Of a DNA stretch of 57,596 nucleotides, positions 9,752-18,721 are shown in pieces. The stretch lies in contig PASJ01000001.1 in the NCBI GenBank assembly GCA_002711925.1, positions 1 through 57,596 of the forward strand. The letters are read 5' to 3'. Position 1 is the stretch's first letter, and each line of letters begins with the position of its first letter. The notes beneath the pieces are model-generated. The model searched no databases. It was not told the DNA's origin and worked only from the letters and a program-made list of their open reading frames with translations. This DNA is from Pseudobdellovibrionaceae bacterium (lineage in GTDB: Bacteria > Bdellovibrionota_B > Oligoflexia > Oligoflexales > Bog-1112). The position numbers and the translations under genes were made by a program.

Positions 9752-11509
9752 ATGAAAACTTATGTCTTATTCTCTTACCTTTTTTGTCTTATGATCCAGT
9801 CGTGTGCCAGCACCGAAAGAAAGTTTTATCAACACGAAAGTCGACAGCGTCAAACATTTGAAGCTACCGGTGAAAATGCGATGGTAGCCACTGCACACCC
9901 TCTTGCTTCTCGAGCTGCATTAAAAGTTTTAAAAAGAGGGGGAAATGCAATTGATGCTGCTATCTGTGCCTCATTTGTCCTAGCCGTTGTTAGACCTCAG
10001 TCAACTGGCATTGGCGGAGGAGGTTTTTTACTTTACCACCAACCTTCAACACAAAAAACCACAGTCCTTGACTTTAGAGAGGAAGCTCCAAGAAAATCTT
10101 ATGCAAATATGTATGTCTCCGCAGACGGTAAGGCTATTCCTTTCTTATATAAAGATCAAACACTAGCTAACGCATCTTTAAATGGTCACCTTTCTGCTGG
10201 AGTACCAGGCCTTGTGGCAGGTCTAGTCAAAAGTCATCAACGGTTTGGTAAGTTAAAATTCAAAGACTTAGTGCAACCAGCAATTGACCTAGCTCGAGAT
10301 GGTTTTAAAGTATACCCATCACTAGCAAGGGCCATCGAAAAAAGAAAAAATGTACTGATGACGTTTTCAGAAAGCAGAAAAATATTTCTTCCCCGAAATA
10401 AACCTCTTCAAACTGGCGATACATTAAAGCAAAAAGATTTAGCAAAATCTCTTCAGCTTATTGCTGAAAATGGGCAGAAGGTGTTCTACCATGGATCAAT
10501 AGCATCGGCTATTGTGAGTGAGTTTAAAGAATACGGCATCATGGAAAAAGAAGACCTTTCAAGCTACAAAGTAAAAGAGCGCTCAGCTATTACATCAAGC
10601 TATAAAGGCTATAAAATTAAGTCTATGCCACCACCATCATCTGGCGGGATTCACATTGCTCAAATTCTTAATATACTAGAAAACGATGACTTACACTCAT
10701 CCGGTCACAATAGCTTTCAAAGTATACATCTTATCGTCGAAGCCATGAGAAGGGCATATTATGATCGTTCTAAATACTTAGGAGATCCTGAATTTACAAG
10801 TGTTCCAAGAACGGGACTTTTATCTAAAAAGTATGCTAGAAGTCTTAGGAACTCCTTCCATTCAAGCCGCGCCACTCCTTCTACATCCCTAGGTAAATTG
10901 AGTCCACTTAACTATGAATCTGAGTCTACAACACACATATCCATTGTAGACCAATGGGGACAAGCTGTAAGCAGCACACAAACAATAAACTATCTTTTTG
11001 GCTCCGGGGTAGTTGTCAAAGGAACTGGAATTCTTATGAATAATGAAATGGACGACTTTTCCATCAGTCCAGGAAAACCAAATGTTTACGGACTTATTGG
11101 AGGGGCTGCTAATGCTATTGCTCCGAAAAAAAGAATGCTGTCTTCCATGTCCCCAACAATGGTCTTCGACTCAGAAAACAGGCTTCTTCTAGTTACTGGA
11201 GCGCCAGGCGGGTCTAGAATTATAACAGCAATCGTTCAAATGATATTAAATATTATTGAATATAAAATGACTCTTAGAGATGCTGTCCATTCCTTTCGTT
11301 TCCATCATCAGTATATGCCTGATACTATTTTTTATGAGAAAGATAGTCTACAAAGCTCAACAATCAAAAAGCTTCAAACCTTAGGGTATGATACAAAAAT
11401 ATCGACTCGCTACTTAGGGGATATACAAGCTATACAAAGAGATTTTAAAAACCAACTCTGGCTAGGAGTTTCAGACACAAGATCAGACGGAAAGGCTCTT
11501 GGCTTTTGA
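9752..11509 (+). CDS. ggt: Gamma-glutamyltransferase, probable lipoprotein
   Basis: An N-terminal-nucleophile hydrolase that cleaves or transfers the gamma-glutamyl group of glutathione and related peptides outside the cytoplasm. The 585-residue precursor begins with a short signal ending in a lipobox-like IQSC (C18), which suggests lipid anchoring. Next comes the family opening MVATAHPLASRAAL and GNAIDAAIC. Self-cleavage would occur before the nucleophile T393 in ESTTHISIVD, giving large and small subunits. Downstream motifs GSGVVVKGTGILMNNEMDDFS, LSSMSPTMV and GAPGGSRI are all conserved. The convergent gene is an amino-acid permease whose 3' end overlaps this one by 27 bases. Together they suggest salvage of amino acids from extracytoplasmic glutathione, which is inference from context. 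Confidence 0.93.
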   Translation: MKTYVLFSYLFCLMIQSCASTERKFYQHESRQRQTFEATGENAMVATAHPLASRAALKVLKRGGNAIDAAICASFVLAVVRPQSTGIGGGGFLLYHQPSTQKTTVLDFREEAPRKSYANMYVSADGKAIPFLYKDQTLANASLNGHLSAGVPGLVAGLVKSHQRFGKLKFKDLVQPAIDLARDGFKVYPSLARAIEKRKNVLMTFSESRKIFLPRNKPLQTGDTLKQKDLAKSLQLIAENGQKVFYHGSIASAIVSEFKEYGIMEKEDLSSYKVKERSAITSSYKGYKIKSMPPPSSGGIHIAQILNILENDDLHSSGHNSFQSIHLIVEAMRRAYYDRSKYLGDPEFTSVPRTGLLSKKYARSLRNSFHSSRATPSTSLGKLSPLNYESESTTHISIVDQWGQAVSSTQTINYLFGSGVVVKGTGILMNNEMDDFSISPGKPNVYGLIGGAANAIAPKKRMLSSMSPTMVFDSENRLLLVTGAPGGSRIITAIVQMILNIIEYKMTLRDAVHSFRFHHQYMPDTIFYEKDSLQSSTIKKLQTLGYDTKISTRYLGDIQAIQRDFKNQLWLGVSDTRSDGKALGF

Positions 11510-12814
11510 CTTCACATATAAAAAAGAAACAAGTCCAAGACCAACAAGAATGATATATGAAAGTATGTCATAGAAACTATCTATTCCAAGAATACTATAA
11601 TATGCGATAACAACAGAAGAGCCCATTGCAAGTAAAGTTAAAATGAAAGTTCCTATCTTTTTTTCTACATATGAAAACTTCAACAAAGCAAACAAACATA
11701 TTGATACTGCAGTTAAAGATCCTATGTTACTAAAACAAATTAAAACGCTTTTATTTTCTATGAAACTCATAAAGATAAAAGCAACGAAACAATTGAACAA
11801 AACAGCATAAACAGGCTGTTTATTTTTATTGTTTTTCTTGAGGAATTCTGAAAAAAGTAACGCTTTGTCCTTTGCCATTGTCTGCAACAAAAAGCTAAAA
11901 GAGACAACTTCAGACAAGATTGCATTAAAATAAGAAAAAGCTAAAGAAACAACAAAAACGTAAGTACCAAACTGAAAAAAATAAGAGTTAGACAAACCTA
12001 AAAAATTAGTTACTCCCTCAACTTTTTCAGTTGCCAAGTTTTGTGGTCCCATAATATTTAAAATTTGAAAGTGAAAAAGTGTATAAATAGCAGATACGAG
12101 AAAAAAGCCAACAAGCACAGCTAAAGATGATTTTTTTGCTCCTCCTTCTATTCTGTGAGCCATATTACAACAAGATTCAAATCCCCAGTACCCAAACATA
12201 GCCAGGGGAACTATGCTGATCAAAGATGTCATAAAACCAGGGTCACTCTTTTGTAGAACTGAGCTAACACCTTCTTCTGAAAGCTGACCAAAGTCAACAA
12301 AAGGTATAAGAATCAAAAGACTGATAATAAAAATAATAGGAAAAAATTTTAATACAGACGCTCCCGTTTGAATATGACCAATAGTTTTTAAACTTTGCAA
12401 ACAAATAAAAGCAATAAAAGAAAAAATCGAAAAATTCACCAAAAAATATGCAAAGGGTCCTACAAGCTCACAAGCAAAGCAGCCTAAGAAAGTGTCTCGC
12501 AAGACAACAGCTTGCAGAGCTTCAGCACTGGTAAAAGCGAGAAAATAAGACCAACCACAGAGAAAGCCTAAAGTTGGGCCCAGAAGAGTTTGTGCGTATG
12601 CATATAAGCCTGATTGTTTTGGAAAAAGTAAAGAAAGTTTCATAACTGCTAAGACAACAGGAAGAAAAATTAAAGCAGCAACCCCCCAACCAAGATAACT
12701 CCAACCGTATGCAACTTTTGCCATTTCTGGAGGTGATAAATAAATACCAGCTCCAATCATAATATTCATGTTTAAAAGAACTGCTACATAAAATGGAACT
12801 CTGTCTTTTCTCAT
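11483..12814 (-). CDS. APC-superfamily amino-acid permease
   Basis: A 443-residue integral membrane protein with about twelve hydrophobic segments. The first segment carries NIMIGAGIYLSPP, the glycine-rich unwound helix TM1 that binds the substrate amine and carboxylate in APC transporters. A second signature, PLAMFGYWGFESCCNMAHRIEGG, matches the TM6 region of the family. It would import (or exchange) amino acids across the inner membrane with protons or by antiport. The substrate cannot be read from the sequence. Its 3' end overlaps the convergent ggt gene. The start ATG is the first Met, followed by R-K-D-R before TM1, which is the normal short cytoplasmic head. Confidence 0.85.
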   Translation of the reverse strand: MRKDRVPFYVAVLLNMNIMIGAGIYLSPPEMAKVAYGWSYLGWGVAALIFLPVVLAVMKLSLLFPKQSGLYAYAQTLLGPTLGFLCGWSYFLAFTSAEALQAVVLRDTFLGCFACELVGPFAYFLVNFSIFSFIAFICLQSLKTIGHIQTGASVLKFFPIIFIISLLILIPFVDFGQLSEEGVSSVLQKSDPGFMTSLISIVPLAMFGYWGFESCCNMAHRIEGGAKKSSLAVLVGFFLVSAIYTLFHFQILNIMGPQNLATEKVEGVTNFLGLSNSYFFQFGTYVFVVSLAFSYFNAILSEVVSFSFLLQTMAKDKALLFSEFLKKNNKNKQPVYAVLFNCFVAFIFMSFIENKSVLICFSNIGSLTAVSICLFALLKFSYVEKKIGTFILTLLAMGSSVVIAYYSILGIDSFYDILSYIILVGLGLVSFLYVKSKAKSLSV

Positions 12815-12974
12815 GCTAAGTTATCTTTATAAAGTTTATTATATTTTTGAGTATATGCAATGAATACTATCGGATGAAAATCTTGTTTTATACCAGAGCC
12901 AAGAAAAAAACAAATATTAAAGATTGAAGACAAGAAACCAAAAACTAAACAAGAAAAAAAACCCTTATTTCTAA

Positions 12975-13739
12975 CTAACTATCAAAAGACTCTTCTTTTA
13001 TACAATCTCTTCCTACACCACGCGAAAGAAGAAAAGCTTTAATACTTTCCATCATAGGACCAGGGCCGCAAACCATATACGTCTTACCACCTAAATCACT
13101 CTTAAAAACTTCTTCAACCATCTCCCCTGTGATACGACCGTAGAGATAACCTTCCGATCGCAGATCTTCCCTTGTTAAAGCTATGGTAATATTTATTCTT
13201 TGACGTTTTCCCAAGTCCTCAAGTTTTTTCCTAAAGATTATATCTTCTCTAGTTTTAAATACAGCTATTAAAGTAATTTCTTGGGGAGAGTCACTTGAGC
13301 CAAGGCTTTCCTCAAACTCTTTTAGCATGCTAAAGAAAGGAGTAATGCCACTGCCAGCACAAACCAGAACTAAGTGACTTGTATCTTTTTGCGACTCGTA
13401 GACAAAACGACCGATAGGCCCCCGAGCTGTTAAAACATCGCCTTCTTTAACTTCGCAGCACAAGTACTTACTGACAACAGGATCAACGACTTGTTTAACA
13501 GTGATTGTCAAATAATCTGTTTCACGTGGGCAGCTTGATAAGCTATAGGATCTCACAATCGGACGCTCTGACAAATCATCAAAACGAAAGGTTAGATATT
13601 GTCCAGGAATGTAGTCAATAACTCTTCCGCCATCTTCGTAGTCCTCTAAAAACAAAGTCCGCGTATCTTCTACCTCTTCAACAACTTTAACAACCTGAAG
13701 CTTCATCCAGCCTTTTTTCTTTCTTGGCAAATTATACAT
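12975..13739 (-). CDS. Ferredoxin-NADP reductase-like FAD oxidoreductase
   Basis: A 254-residue soluble flavoprotein of the FNR superfamily. The FAD domain shows the signature RSYSLSS, the NAD(P) domain begins with VCAGSGITPFFSML, and the C-terminal motif VCGPGPMME contacts the nicotinamide. No [2Fe-2S] cluster motif is present, so it is a bare reductase like flavodoxin reductase or the reductase half of flavohaemoglobin. The internal ATG at residue 12 (MKLQVV) has a better AAAAGG site than the upstream ATG and may be the true start. It follows the nitronate monooxygenase gene by 35 bases on the same strand, so they are probably co-transcribed. A redox partner role is plausible but unproved. 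Confidence 0.8.
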   Translation of the reverse strand: MYNLPRKKKGWMKLQVVKVVEEVEDTRTLFLEDYEDGGRVIDYIPGQYLTFRFDDLSERPIVRSYSLSSCPRETDYLTITVKQVVDPVVSKYLCCEVKEGDVLTARGPIGRFVYESQKDTSHLVLVCAGSGITPFFSMLKEFEESLGSSDSPQEITLIAVFKTREDIIFRKKLEDLGKRQRINITIALTREDLRSEGYLYGRITGEMVEEVFKSDLGGKTYMVCGPGPMMESIKAFLLSRGVGRDCIKEESFDS

Positions 13740-13774
13740 GATAATGTTTCTTTATGTTTGTTTTTACAAAACAG

Positions 13775-14752
13775 CTAGGAGAATGTCTTAGCTACACATG
13801 AGTTATATTCTCTTACTAACCTTTCAACCAAGTCTTGGCAACTTGGAATGTCATTGATATCAGCACACACTTGACCTATTTCTAACTCTCCATCTAAAAG
13901 ATCCCCTTCAAACATACCCCTTTTAGCTCGACCTTTACCAAGAAGTTCTTTGAGCTCTTCTTGCCTTGCCCCTCTTTGCTCCAACTCATTAACACGATAA
14001 TAAAACGCATTTTTTAATAATCTTACTGGAGTCAAACTTTTCATACATAGCTTAGTACTATCGTGAGATGCTTTTAAAAGCATCTTTTTGTAATCGATGT
14101 GGGCACTTGACTCCTTAGTCGCTAAAAAACGCGAACCAATTTGAACACCCGAAGCACCAAGGGAAAATGCAGCTGCAATCTGAGCACCAGAAGCAATGCC
14201 TCCTGCAGCAACAACAGGCAACTTTACCTTTGAAACAACCTGGGGGATTAAACACATAGTTGTTAATTCGTCATATCCATTATGACCTCCTGCTTCAAAC
14301 CCCTCGGCAATAATAATATCGACTCCTGCATCCTCACATTTTTCAGCTAAATATGGTGATGAAACAACATGTAAAACGACAGCACCCGATTGCTTTAACC
14401 ATTGGGTGTACGTTTTAGGGTTTCCTGCCGACGTTATAAAAATTTGGATACCTTCCTCTAAAGCAGTTATAAGTTGTTGTTTTGCGCCCTGATATAAAAG
14501 GGGAATATTGACAGCTATAGTCTGATTCGACAGTAACCGCGATTTTTGGATATGTTGTCTTAGAAGATCGGGATCCATTGAACCAGCTCCAATAACTCCT
14601 AAAGCTCCTGCGTTAGAAGCAGCTGCAGCTAGCTTAGCTCCTGAGGCCCACACCATACCTGCTTGAATAATTGGAAGTTGAATTGACAAAGCCTGACACA
14701 ACTGTTTTCTTGGAAGATTACTGATCATTTCTTTACTTTCTCCATTGAACAT
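13775..14752 (-). CDS. Nitronate monooxygenase / 2-nitropropane dioxygenase family FMN enzyme
   Basis: A 325-residue TIM-barrel FMN protein. The N-terminal part has PIIQAGMVWASGAKLAAAASNAGALGVIG (quoted in pieces: PIIQAGMVW then SNAGALGVIGAG), the phosphate-binding strand typical of the family. EGFEAGGHNG carries the conserved histidine, and VVAAGGIASGAQIAAA with GASGVQIGSRF forms the FMN phosphate site. Members oxidise nitronates such as propionate-3-nitronate. The FabK enoyl-ACP reductases share the same fold, so an enoyl reductase role is the main alternative. The first ATG is used; a second start (MISNLPRKQLC) nine residues in is also possible. The following gene encodes a flavin reductase. 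Confidence 0.75.
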   Translation of the reverse strand: MFNGESKEMISNLPRKQLCQALSIQLPIIQAGMVWASGAKLAAAASNAGALGVIGAGSMDPDLLRQHIQKSRLLSNQTIAVNIPLLYQGAKQQLITALEEGIQIFITSAGNPKTYTQWLKQSGAVVLHVVSSPYLAEKCEDAGVDIIIAEGFEAGGHNGYDELTTMCLIPQVVSKVKLPVVAAGGIASGAQIAAAFSLGASGVQIGSRFLATKESSAHIDYKKMLLKASHDSTKLCMKSLTPVRLLKNAFYYRVNELEQRGARQEELKELLGKGRAKRGMFEGDLLDGELEIGQVCADINDIPSCQDLVERLVREYNSCVAKTFS

Positions 14753-14996
14753 ATGTTCTAACTTGTAGCTTTTTAAGTAAGCTGCAACGAGACTTCATTT
14801 ATACTTTTTTTCGAAGAAAAGCCTCACAAGAAAAAAGAAATTTGTTAAGTAAAATGCATGGTAAAAAAGTAAATCCAGCGTTTTTTAAAACTAATTTCAA
14901 ATAAAATTTACTTTTTAATTGATATGAAACATGCTATCATTGGAAACTAACCTTCTTGTTGAGAAACTTATCAAACTATTTTTTTAAGCTACTGCT

Positions 14997-15884
14997 ATGA
15001 TTAAAGAAAATTTTAAGAAAAATGACGATTACCAACTGTTAGATAGTGGTAATTTTCGCAAACTTGAAAGATTTGGTCCCTATATTTTTGATCGACCATC
15101 AGCCCAAGCACCCTGGTCACCTATGCTTAGCAAAAAAGCATGGCAACAGTGCGATGCAAAATATGAAAGAAGCCCACAAGGACAAGGCAAGTGGATTTAC
15201 TTCAAAAAAAAATCAATAACACCTTGGCTAATACACCAAAAAAATAAAGCTTTCATTCTCAAAATGACTGACTTTGGTCACTTGGGAATTTTTCCAGAAC
15301 ATTTGCAAATTGAAAACCACATCGAAAGTATGTCAATATCACTTGGTGAAATTAAAAGACCAAAATTCCTAAATCTTTTTGCTTACACAGGATCTTTAAG
15401 CCTACACTTAGCACAAAAATTCTCATGTGAAACAGTCCACCTCGACGCTTCTAAAACAAGTATTTCTTGGGCTAGAGATAATTTAGAAAAAACTCAAATA
15501 AACAATTCAAAGATCAGGTGGATATGCGATGATGCTGTAAAATTCGTGGCTCGAGAAATTCGAAGAAACTCTCAGTACGAGGGGATAATCCTTGACCCAC
15601 CAACATATGGACGAGGACAAAAAGGCGAAATCTGGAAAATAGAAAAACACCTTCCAAGGCTTCTAAAAGAATTAAGAAAAATCTTAAGAAAAGATAAATA
15701 CTTTATTGTTTTATCATCACATAGTCCTGGATATACCCCAATAACTCTAACAAACTTACTGAAAGAGTCTTTTCCTCAAGCAGAGTGTCAAACTGCTTTT
15801 GAGTTATTCATATGTGAAGATAAGTCCGAAAGAAAGCTTCCATCTGGAGCTTGTGCAATATTTAGCTCTGGGTTATCAACTTGA
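14997..15884 (+). CDS. Class I SAM-dependent RNA methyltransferase (RlmI/RlmK-like)
   Basis: A 295-residue methyltransferase of the COG1092 type. The SAM-binding loop is LNLFAYTGSLSLHLA, followed by an acidic strand end (VHLDASKTSISWARDN). The catalytic segment LDPPTYGRG gives the DPP(T/S)(Y/F) motif shared by RNA m5C and m2G methyltransferases acting on 23S rRNA. The N-terminal PUA domain of RlmI is missing, which places it with the shorter family members. It is translationally coupled to the next gene: the TTG start of that gene overlaps this TGA stop. The pair therefore looks like an RNA-modification operon. The exact base modified cannot be named. Confidence 0.8.
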   Translation: MIKENFKKNDDYQLLDSGNFRKLERFGPYIFDRPSAQAPWSPMLSKKAWQQCDAKYERSPQGQGKWIYFKKKSITPWLIHQKNKAFILKMTDFGHLGIFPEHLQIENHIESMSISLGEIKRPKFLNLFAYTGSLSLHLAQKFSCETVHLDASKTSISWARDNLEKTQINNSKIRWICDDAVKFVAREIRRNSQYEGIILDPPTYGRGQKGEIWKIEKHLPRLLKELRKILRKDKYFIVLSSHSPGYTPITLTNLLKESFPQAECQTAFELFICEDKSERKLPSGACAIFSSGLST

Positions 15885-16711
15885 AAAAAAAATATGAAAA
15901 AATAAACATTATTAAAAGCCTGCAAAACCCTCTACTAAAAAAGATGGTTAAACTATCAAAGTCAACAAACCTTCGACAAGAAAAATTTTTTCTTGTCGAA
16001 GGAATAAGAGAAATAAACTGTGCTTTAAAAGCTAACTACCTTATAAATTCAATTTTTTGTTGTCAACCATACCTGTCAGATCAAGCAAAAATACTCTATA
16101 ATACCCTTATTTTAAAAAAGACAAACCACTACCAACTATCCGAAGCTTGTTTTGAAAAAATGGTCCGAAGAAAAAAAACTGACGGTCTGTGTATACTGTT
16201 TGAAAAGAAAACTTCAAATCAAAATGATGACCTATTTAAAAAAGCAAACTTCCTTTTAATTATTGACGAAATAGAAAAACCGGGAAATCTTGGAGCAATT
16301 CTGCGAACAGCAGATGCTGCTGGTGTTGACCTCATTGTTACAACACCCCAATCTCCACCATTATATCACCACAACGTAATACGCTCTAGTCTCGGTGCCA
16401 GCTTTATCATTCCCCACCTAGAGCTTACACCGATAAAAATAAAAGAACTATGTCTAACACATAACATTGAAATTATCGGTTCTGTAGTTGACAGTAAGTG
16501 CAAACCATACGAGCAAATTAAGGGACAAAAGAAAATAGCTCTTATTCTTAGTTCAGAAGATCAAGGTATCAGCCCGTATTGGTCTAAAAACTGTACCTCA
16601 AAGATTACTATTCCTATGGGGGGCGTTATGAACTCTTTAAATGTCTCTGTTGCTGCTGGTATTATTCTATTTGAAGTCAATCGCCAAAGACGAAAAGCTT
16701 CGATAAATTAA
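15881..16711 (+). CDS. TrmH/SpoU-family RNA 2'-O-methyltransferase
   Basis: A 276-residue SPOUT methyltransferase. The N-terminal part (ENLLKKMVKL-like start, with QEKFFLVEGIREI) matches the L30e-like substrate-binding domain of RlmB and TsnR relatives. The knot domain shows the three SpoU motifs: NLGAILRTADAAGVD, ALILSSEDQGIS and IPMGGVMNSLNVSVAAGI. It would methylate a ribose in rRNA or tRNA. The start is TTG, overlapping the stop of the upstream methyltransferase as TTGA. No in-frame ATG is close. The 3' end overlaps the end of the convergent HTH gene by four bases. Confidence 0.88.
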   Translation: MKKKYEKINIIKSLQNPLLKKMVKLSKSTNLRQEKFFLVEGIREINCALKANYLINSIFCCQPYLSDQAKILYNTLILKKTNHYQLSEACFEKMVRRKKTDGLCILFEKKTSNQNDDLFKKANFLLIIDEIEKPGNLGAILRTADAAGVDLIVTTPQSPPLYHHNVIRSSLGASFIIPHLELTPIKIKELCLTHNIEIIGSVVDSKCKPYEQIKGQKKIALILSSEDQGISPYWSKNCTSKITIPMGGVMNSLNVSVAAGIILFEVNRQRRKASIN

Positions 16712-17625
16712 TTACCGTTGTCAATAAAATCAGCAAGTCTTTTGTTTAATAGTGATTTAGAAACCCAAAACTTTTTTGCAAGTTGCTGCACAATATCTCT
16801 AGATGAGTCTACACGCTCAACCTCTGCTTTCAAGAAATTACTTGGAATCAAAAGAAGACCAGCAAAAATATTGCTTTGAACTTCTATAACTTCTTTAGGA
16901 GAAGAACATAAGTGACTAACGAGGTTATGCTTGATAGCACATAGGTGCTTATACAACTCTTTCAAAAGATTAAATCTTATATAAGGTCTCATGTCAGAAC
17001 TTTTATAAGAAACAACCGTTTGATCTAAACCACTGACCTCTTGTTTACTTACCTTTACCGACTCAGTCATACTTTCATCGTTTTTGAGGCAAATCGAAGG
17101 GAACATGCTAAAAATCTCAGGAACAAAAATAGGCGCTTCTAAAAATGATCCTTGATCTAAAATACTGTTTGTAAGAGCTGAAATTGTGCTTCGATCTACA
17201 CTAAAAATTTCTTCAAACGAAGAAATTGAGCTGTCTTTTCGCCATTTTTTAGGATTACGAAAATATTCTTTTTTCAAAGTTTCTAAAGGAGCCCCACGAA
17301 GATAAAAACTGCCGTAACCACTGTACTCAAAGACAGCTTCTTCAAGGTCAATCTTTCCTGCTGTGATGTCAAAGACGAGCCTTTCATCAACACTCAAATG
17401 GTCTGCAATACTTTGTAGCGTTAATAAACCTCTAATATTTTTCTTACCCTTTTTCCAATGACTGCAATCTGCTGGATCATAACCTAAAATAGCACCAACA
17501 TCTTGATCGATAACTTTCACATTACGCTGGTATCTAATTTCTAAAGCTTCTTTACAAAAACGAAATAGTTTTGCTGAGTTAGGGTATCTGTTTTCTATCG
17601 TTTTTTTCATGAAACTGACTCCCAA
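16708..17625 (-). CDS. HTH (XRE-like) protein with degenerate ImmA/IrrE-type C-terminal domain
   Basis: A 305-residue protein. The N-terminal third holds a helix-turn-helix region with the pattern VGAILGYDPADCSHWKKG, similar to Cro/CI-type domains. The C-terminal third ends with a block (SNIFAGLLLIPSNF, then IVQQLAKKFWVSKSLLNKRL) that matches the end of ImmA/IrrE peptidase domains, where an A-LL-P strand and a VS-x-x-(L/V) helix follow the zinc site. The HEXXH motif is not present. The equivalent position reads KELYK, keeping the Glu but losing both His. It is therefore likely a sensory or scaffold relic and not a peptidase. It starts at ATG (or the internal MKKT). It could be a regulator in the style of IrrE-linked repressors, but no target is evident. 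Confidence 0.65.
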   Translation of the reverse strand: MGVSFMKKTIENRYPNSAKLFRFCKEALEIRYQRNVKVIDQDVGAILGYDPADCSHWKKGKKNIRGLLTLQSIADHLSVDERLVFDITAGKIDLEEAVFEYSGYGSFYLRGAPLETLKKEYFRNPKKWRKDSSISSFEEIFSVDRSTISALTNSILDQGSFLEAPIFVPEIFSMFPSICLKNDESMTESVKVSKQEVSGLDQTVVSYKSSDMRPYIRFNLLKELYKHLCAIKHNLVSHLCSSPKEVIEVQSNIFAGLLLIPSNFLKAEVERVDSSRDIVQQLAKKFWVSKSLLNKRLADFIDNGN

Positions 17626-17749
17626 TCATGTCATGTTCCCAAGCTATCCGGCTCTAGAACTATGAGGTAAAGACAATCAGCTTCCTGCTGGCTTATTAAA
17701 TTTGAAATACCTATTTATTATTAGAAACAATTAATTGGAGAACGTCAAC

Positions 17750-17785
17750 ATGGTGACAAAGATTTACAATCAAGGTAAGGTATAA
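17750..17785 (+). CDS. Possible 11-codon minigene followed by a terminator
   Basis: An ATG...TAA frame encodes MVTKIYNQGKV, with TTGGAG nine bases upstream. A strong hairpin terminator begins nine bases after the stop. The unit points away from the HTH gene and toward infC. It could be a short transcript carrying a tiny peptide or a small RNA. Evidence is limited to the Shine-Dalgarno and terminator. Confidence 0.3.
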   Translation: MVTKIYNQGKV

Positions 17786-17793
17786 AAATTGCG

Positions 17794-17835
17794 GGCACAA
17801 GATATATTTATCTTGCTAAGCTGCCAAATTTTTTG
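17794..17835. terminator. Bidirectional rho-independent terminator after infC
   Basis: GGCA (17794-17797) and CAAGATA (17798-17804) pair with TATCTTG (17809-17815) and TGCC (17822-17825), with a TATT loop and one six-base bulge. On the plus strand it is followed by AAATTTTTT. On the minus strand, the direction of infC, the stem is followed after CGC by AATTTTT. It can stop infC transcription and the short plus-strand unit upstream of it. Confidence 0.65.
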
Positions 17836-17879
17836 AAAAAAAAAAAAACTCTACGGATTTTCTTTGTTTTTCATATTTT

Positions 17880-18359
17880 TTACTTTTTTACAGGCTCAAG
17901 TATGGCAATAGTTTGAGGACCAGGAATTCTAACAACCTTGCAATCGGTTTGTGCTGTGATTTTCTTTACTAAATCTTCTGCTCTTTCTGGATTTTCTCTT
18001 TCGCGTCCTTTTAAACGAATCATGATTTTCACCTTGTCTCCGCGAGAAAGGAAAGTCTGTATTTTATTAACTTTTGTAGTTAAGTCGTGCTCTGAGATAT
18101 TAACTTTGAACTGAAGTTCCTTCAGTACTTGGTTGGATTTACTCCCTTTTCTAGCCTTTTTCTTCTCGTACTCGATTTTCTTGAAATCTTGGATTCTCAC
18201 AACAGGAGGTTTAACATCATCACTAACAAGAACAAGATCTAAGCCCTGCTCTTCTGCTTGCTCTAACGCCTCACTTATATGAATAATCTCATTTATACCT
18301 CTACCAACTATCCGAACTTTTTCAAGTTTCTTTGCAGTTGCTCTGTTAATGATCTCCAA
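17880..18359 (-). CDS. infC: Translation initiation factor IF-3
   Basis: IF-3 binds the 30S subunit and checks start-codon pairing. The 159-residue protein has the N-terminal domain (INRATAKKLEKVRIVG, then EALEQAEEQGLDLVLVS) and the C-terminal domain with IKIMIRLKGRERENPE-like residues (visible: VKIMIRLKGRERENP). It is slightly shorter than the usual 170-180. The start is a TTG preceded by AAAGGA at six bases; an in-frame TAG two codons upstream rules out a longer form. IF-3 often uses AUU for autoregulation, and no such codon is well placed here. It stands alone: the usual neighbours thrS, rpmI and rplT are absent. A terminator lies just downstream. Confidence 0.93.
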   Translation of the reverse strand: MEIINRATAKKLEKVRIVGRGINEIIHISEALEQAEEQGLDLVLVSDDVKPPVVRIQDFKKIEYEKKKARKGSKSNQVLKELQFKVNISEHDLTTKVNKIQTFLSRGDKVKIMIRLKGRERENPERAEDLVKKITAQTDCKVVRIPGPQTIAILEPVKK

Positions 18360-18721
18360 ATACTATCCTTTCAGGTTAATTTTGCAGCGGAGTAAACCTA
18401 TAAACGAATTGTTTTTCTCTTGTTTTGCCTATGAAAAACAAAAACCGTAAGACATTTATGCAAGTAAAACATGCCTTGTCAAGCCCAATATAACAAGCTT
18501 TTAGCTCATTGTAGGAAGGTCAGTTAAAAATAAAGTCTCAAACAAAATTTTATAGTAGGCCAACCTTCATATAGAGGTGAATGTATAAAAAAATAATCAT
18601 CTAGAATGCTGAAATAACAAAACTTTCAAAAAAACAAAAAATTCCAACAACTAAAACTTTTCTAGAAACGAAAAAAAACCTGGTTTTTCTGAGATGGTGA
18701 TAAACAAACTAACTTAACAAA
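18360..18721. other. Intergenic region between pilC and infC
   Basis: No ORF of note is found here. It should contain the infC promoter. A short palindrome (AAAAACC-A-GGTTTTT) at about 18671-18688 sits after pilC and is followed in the pilC direction by T residues, but its one-base loop makes a real hairpin doubtful. Confidence 0.35.
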
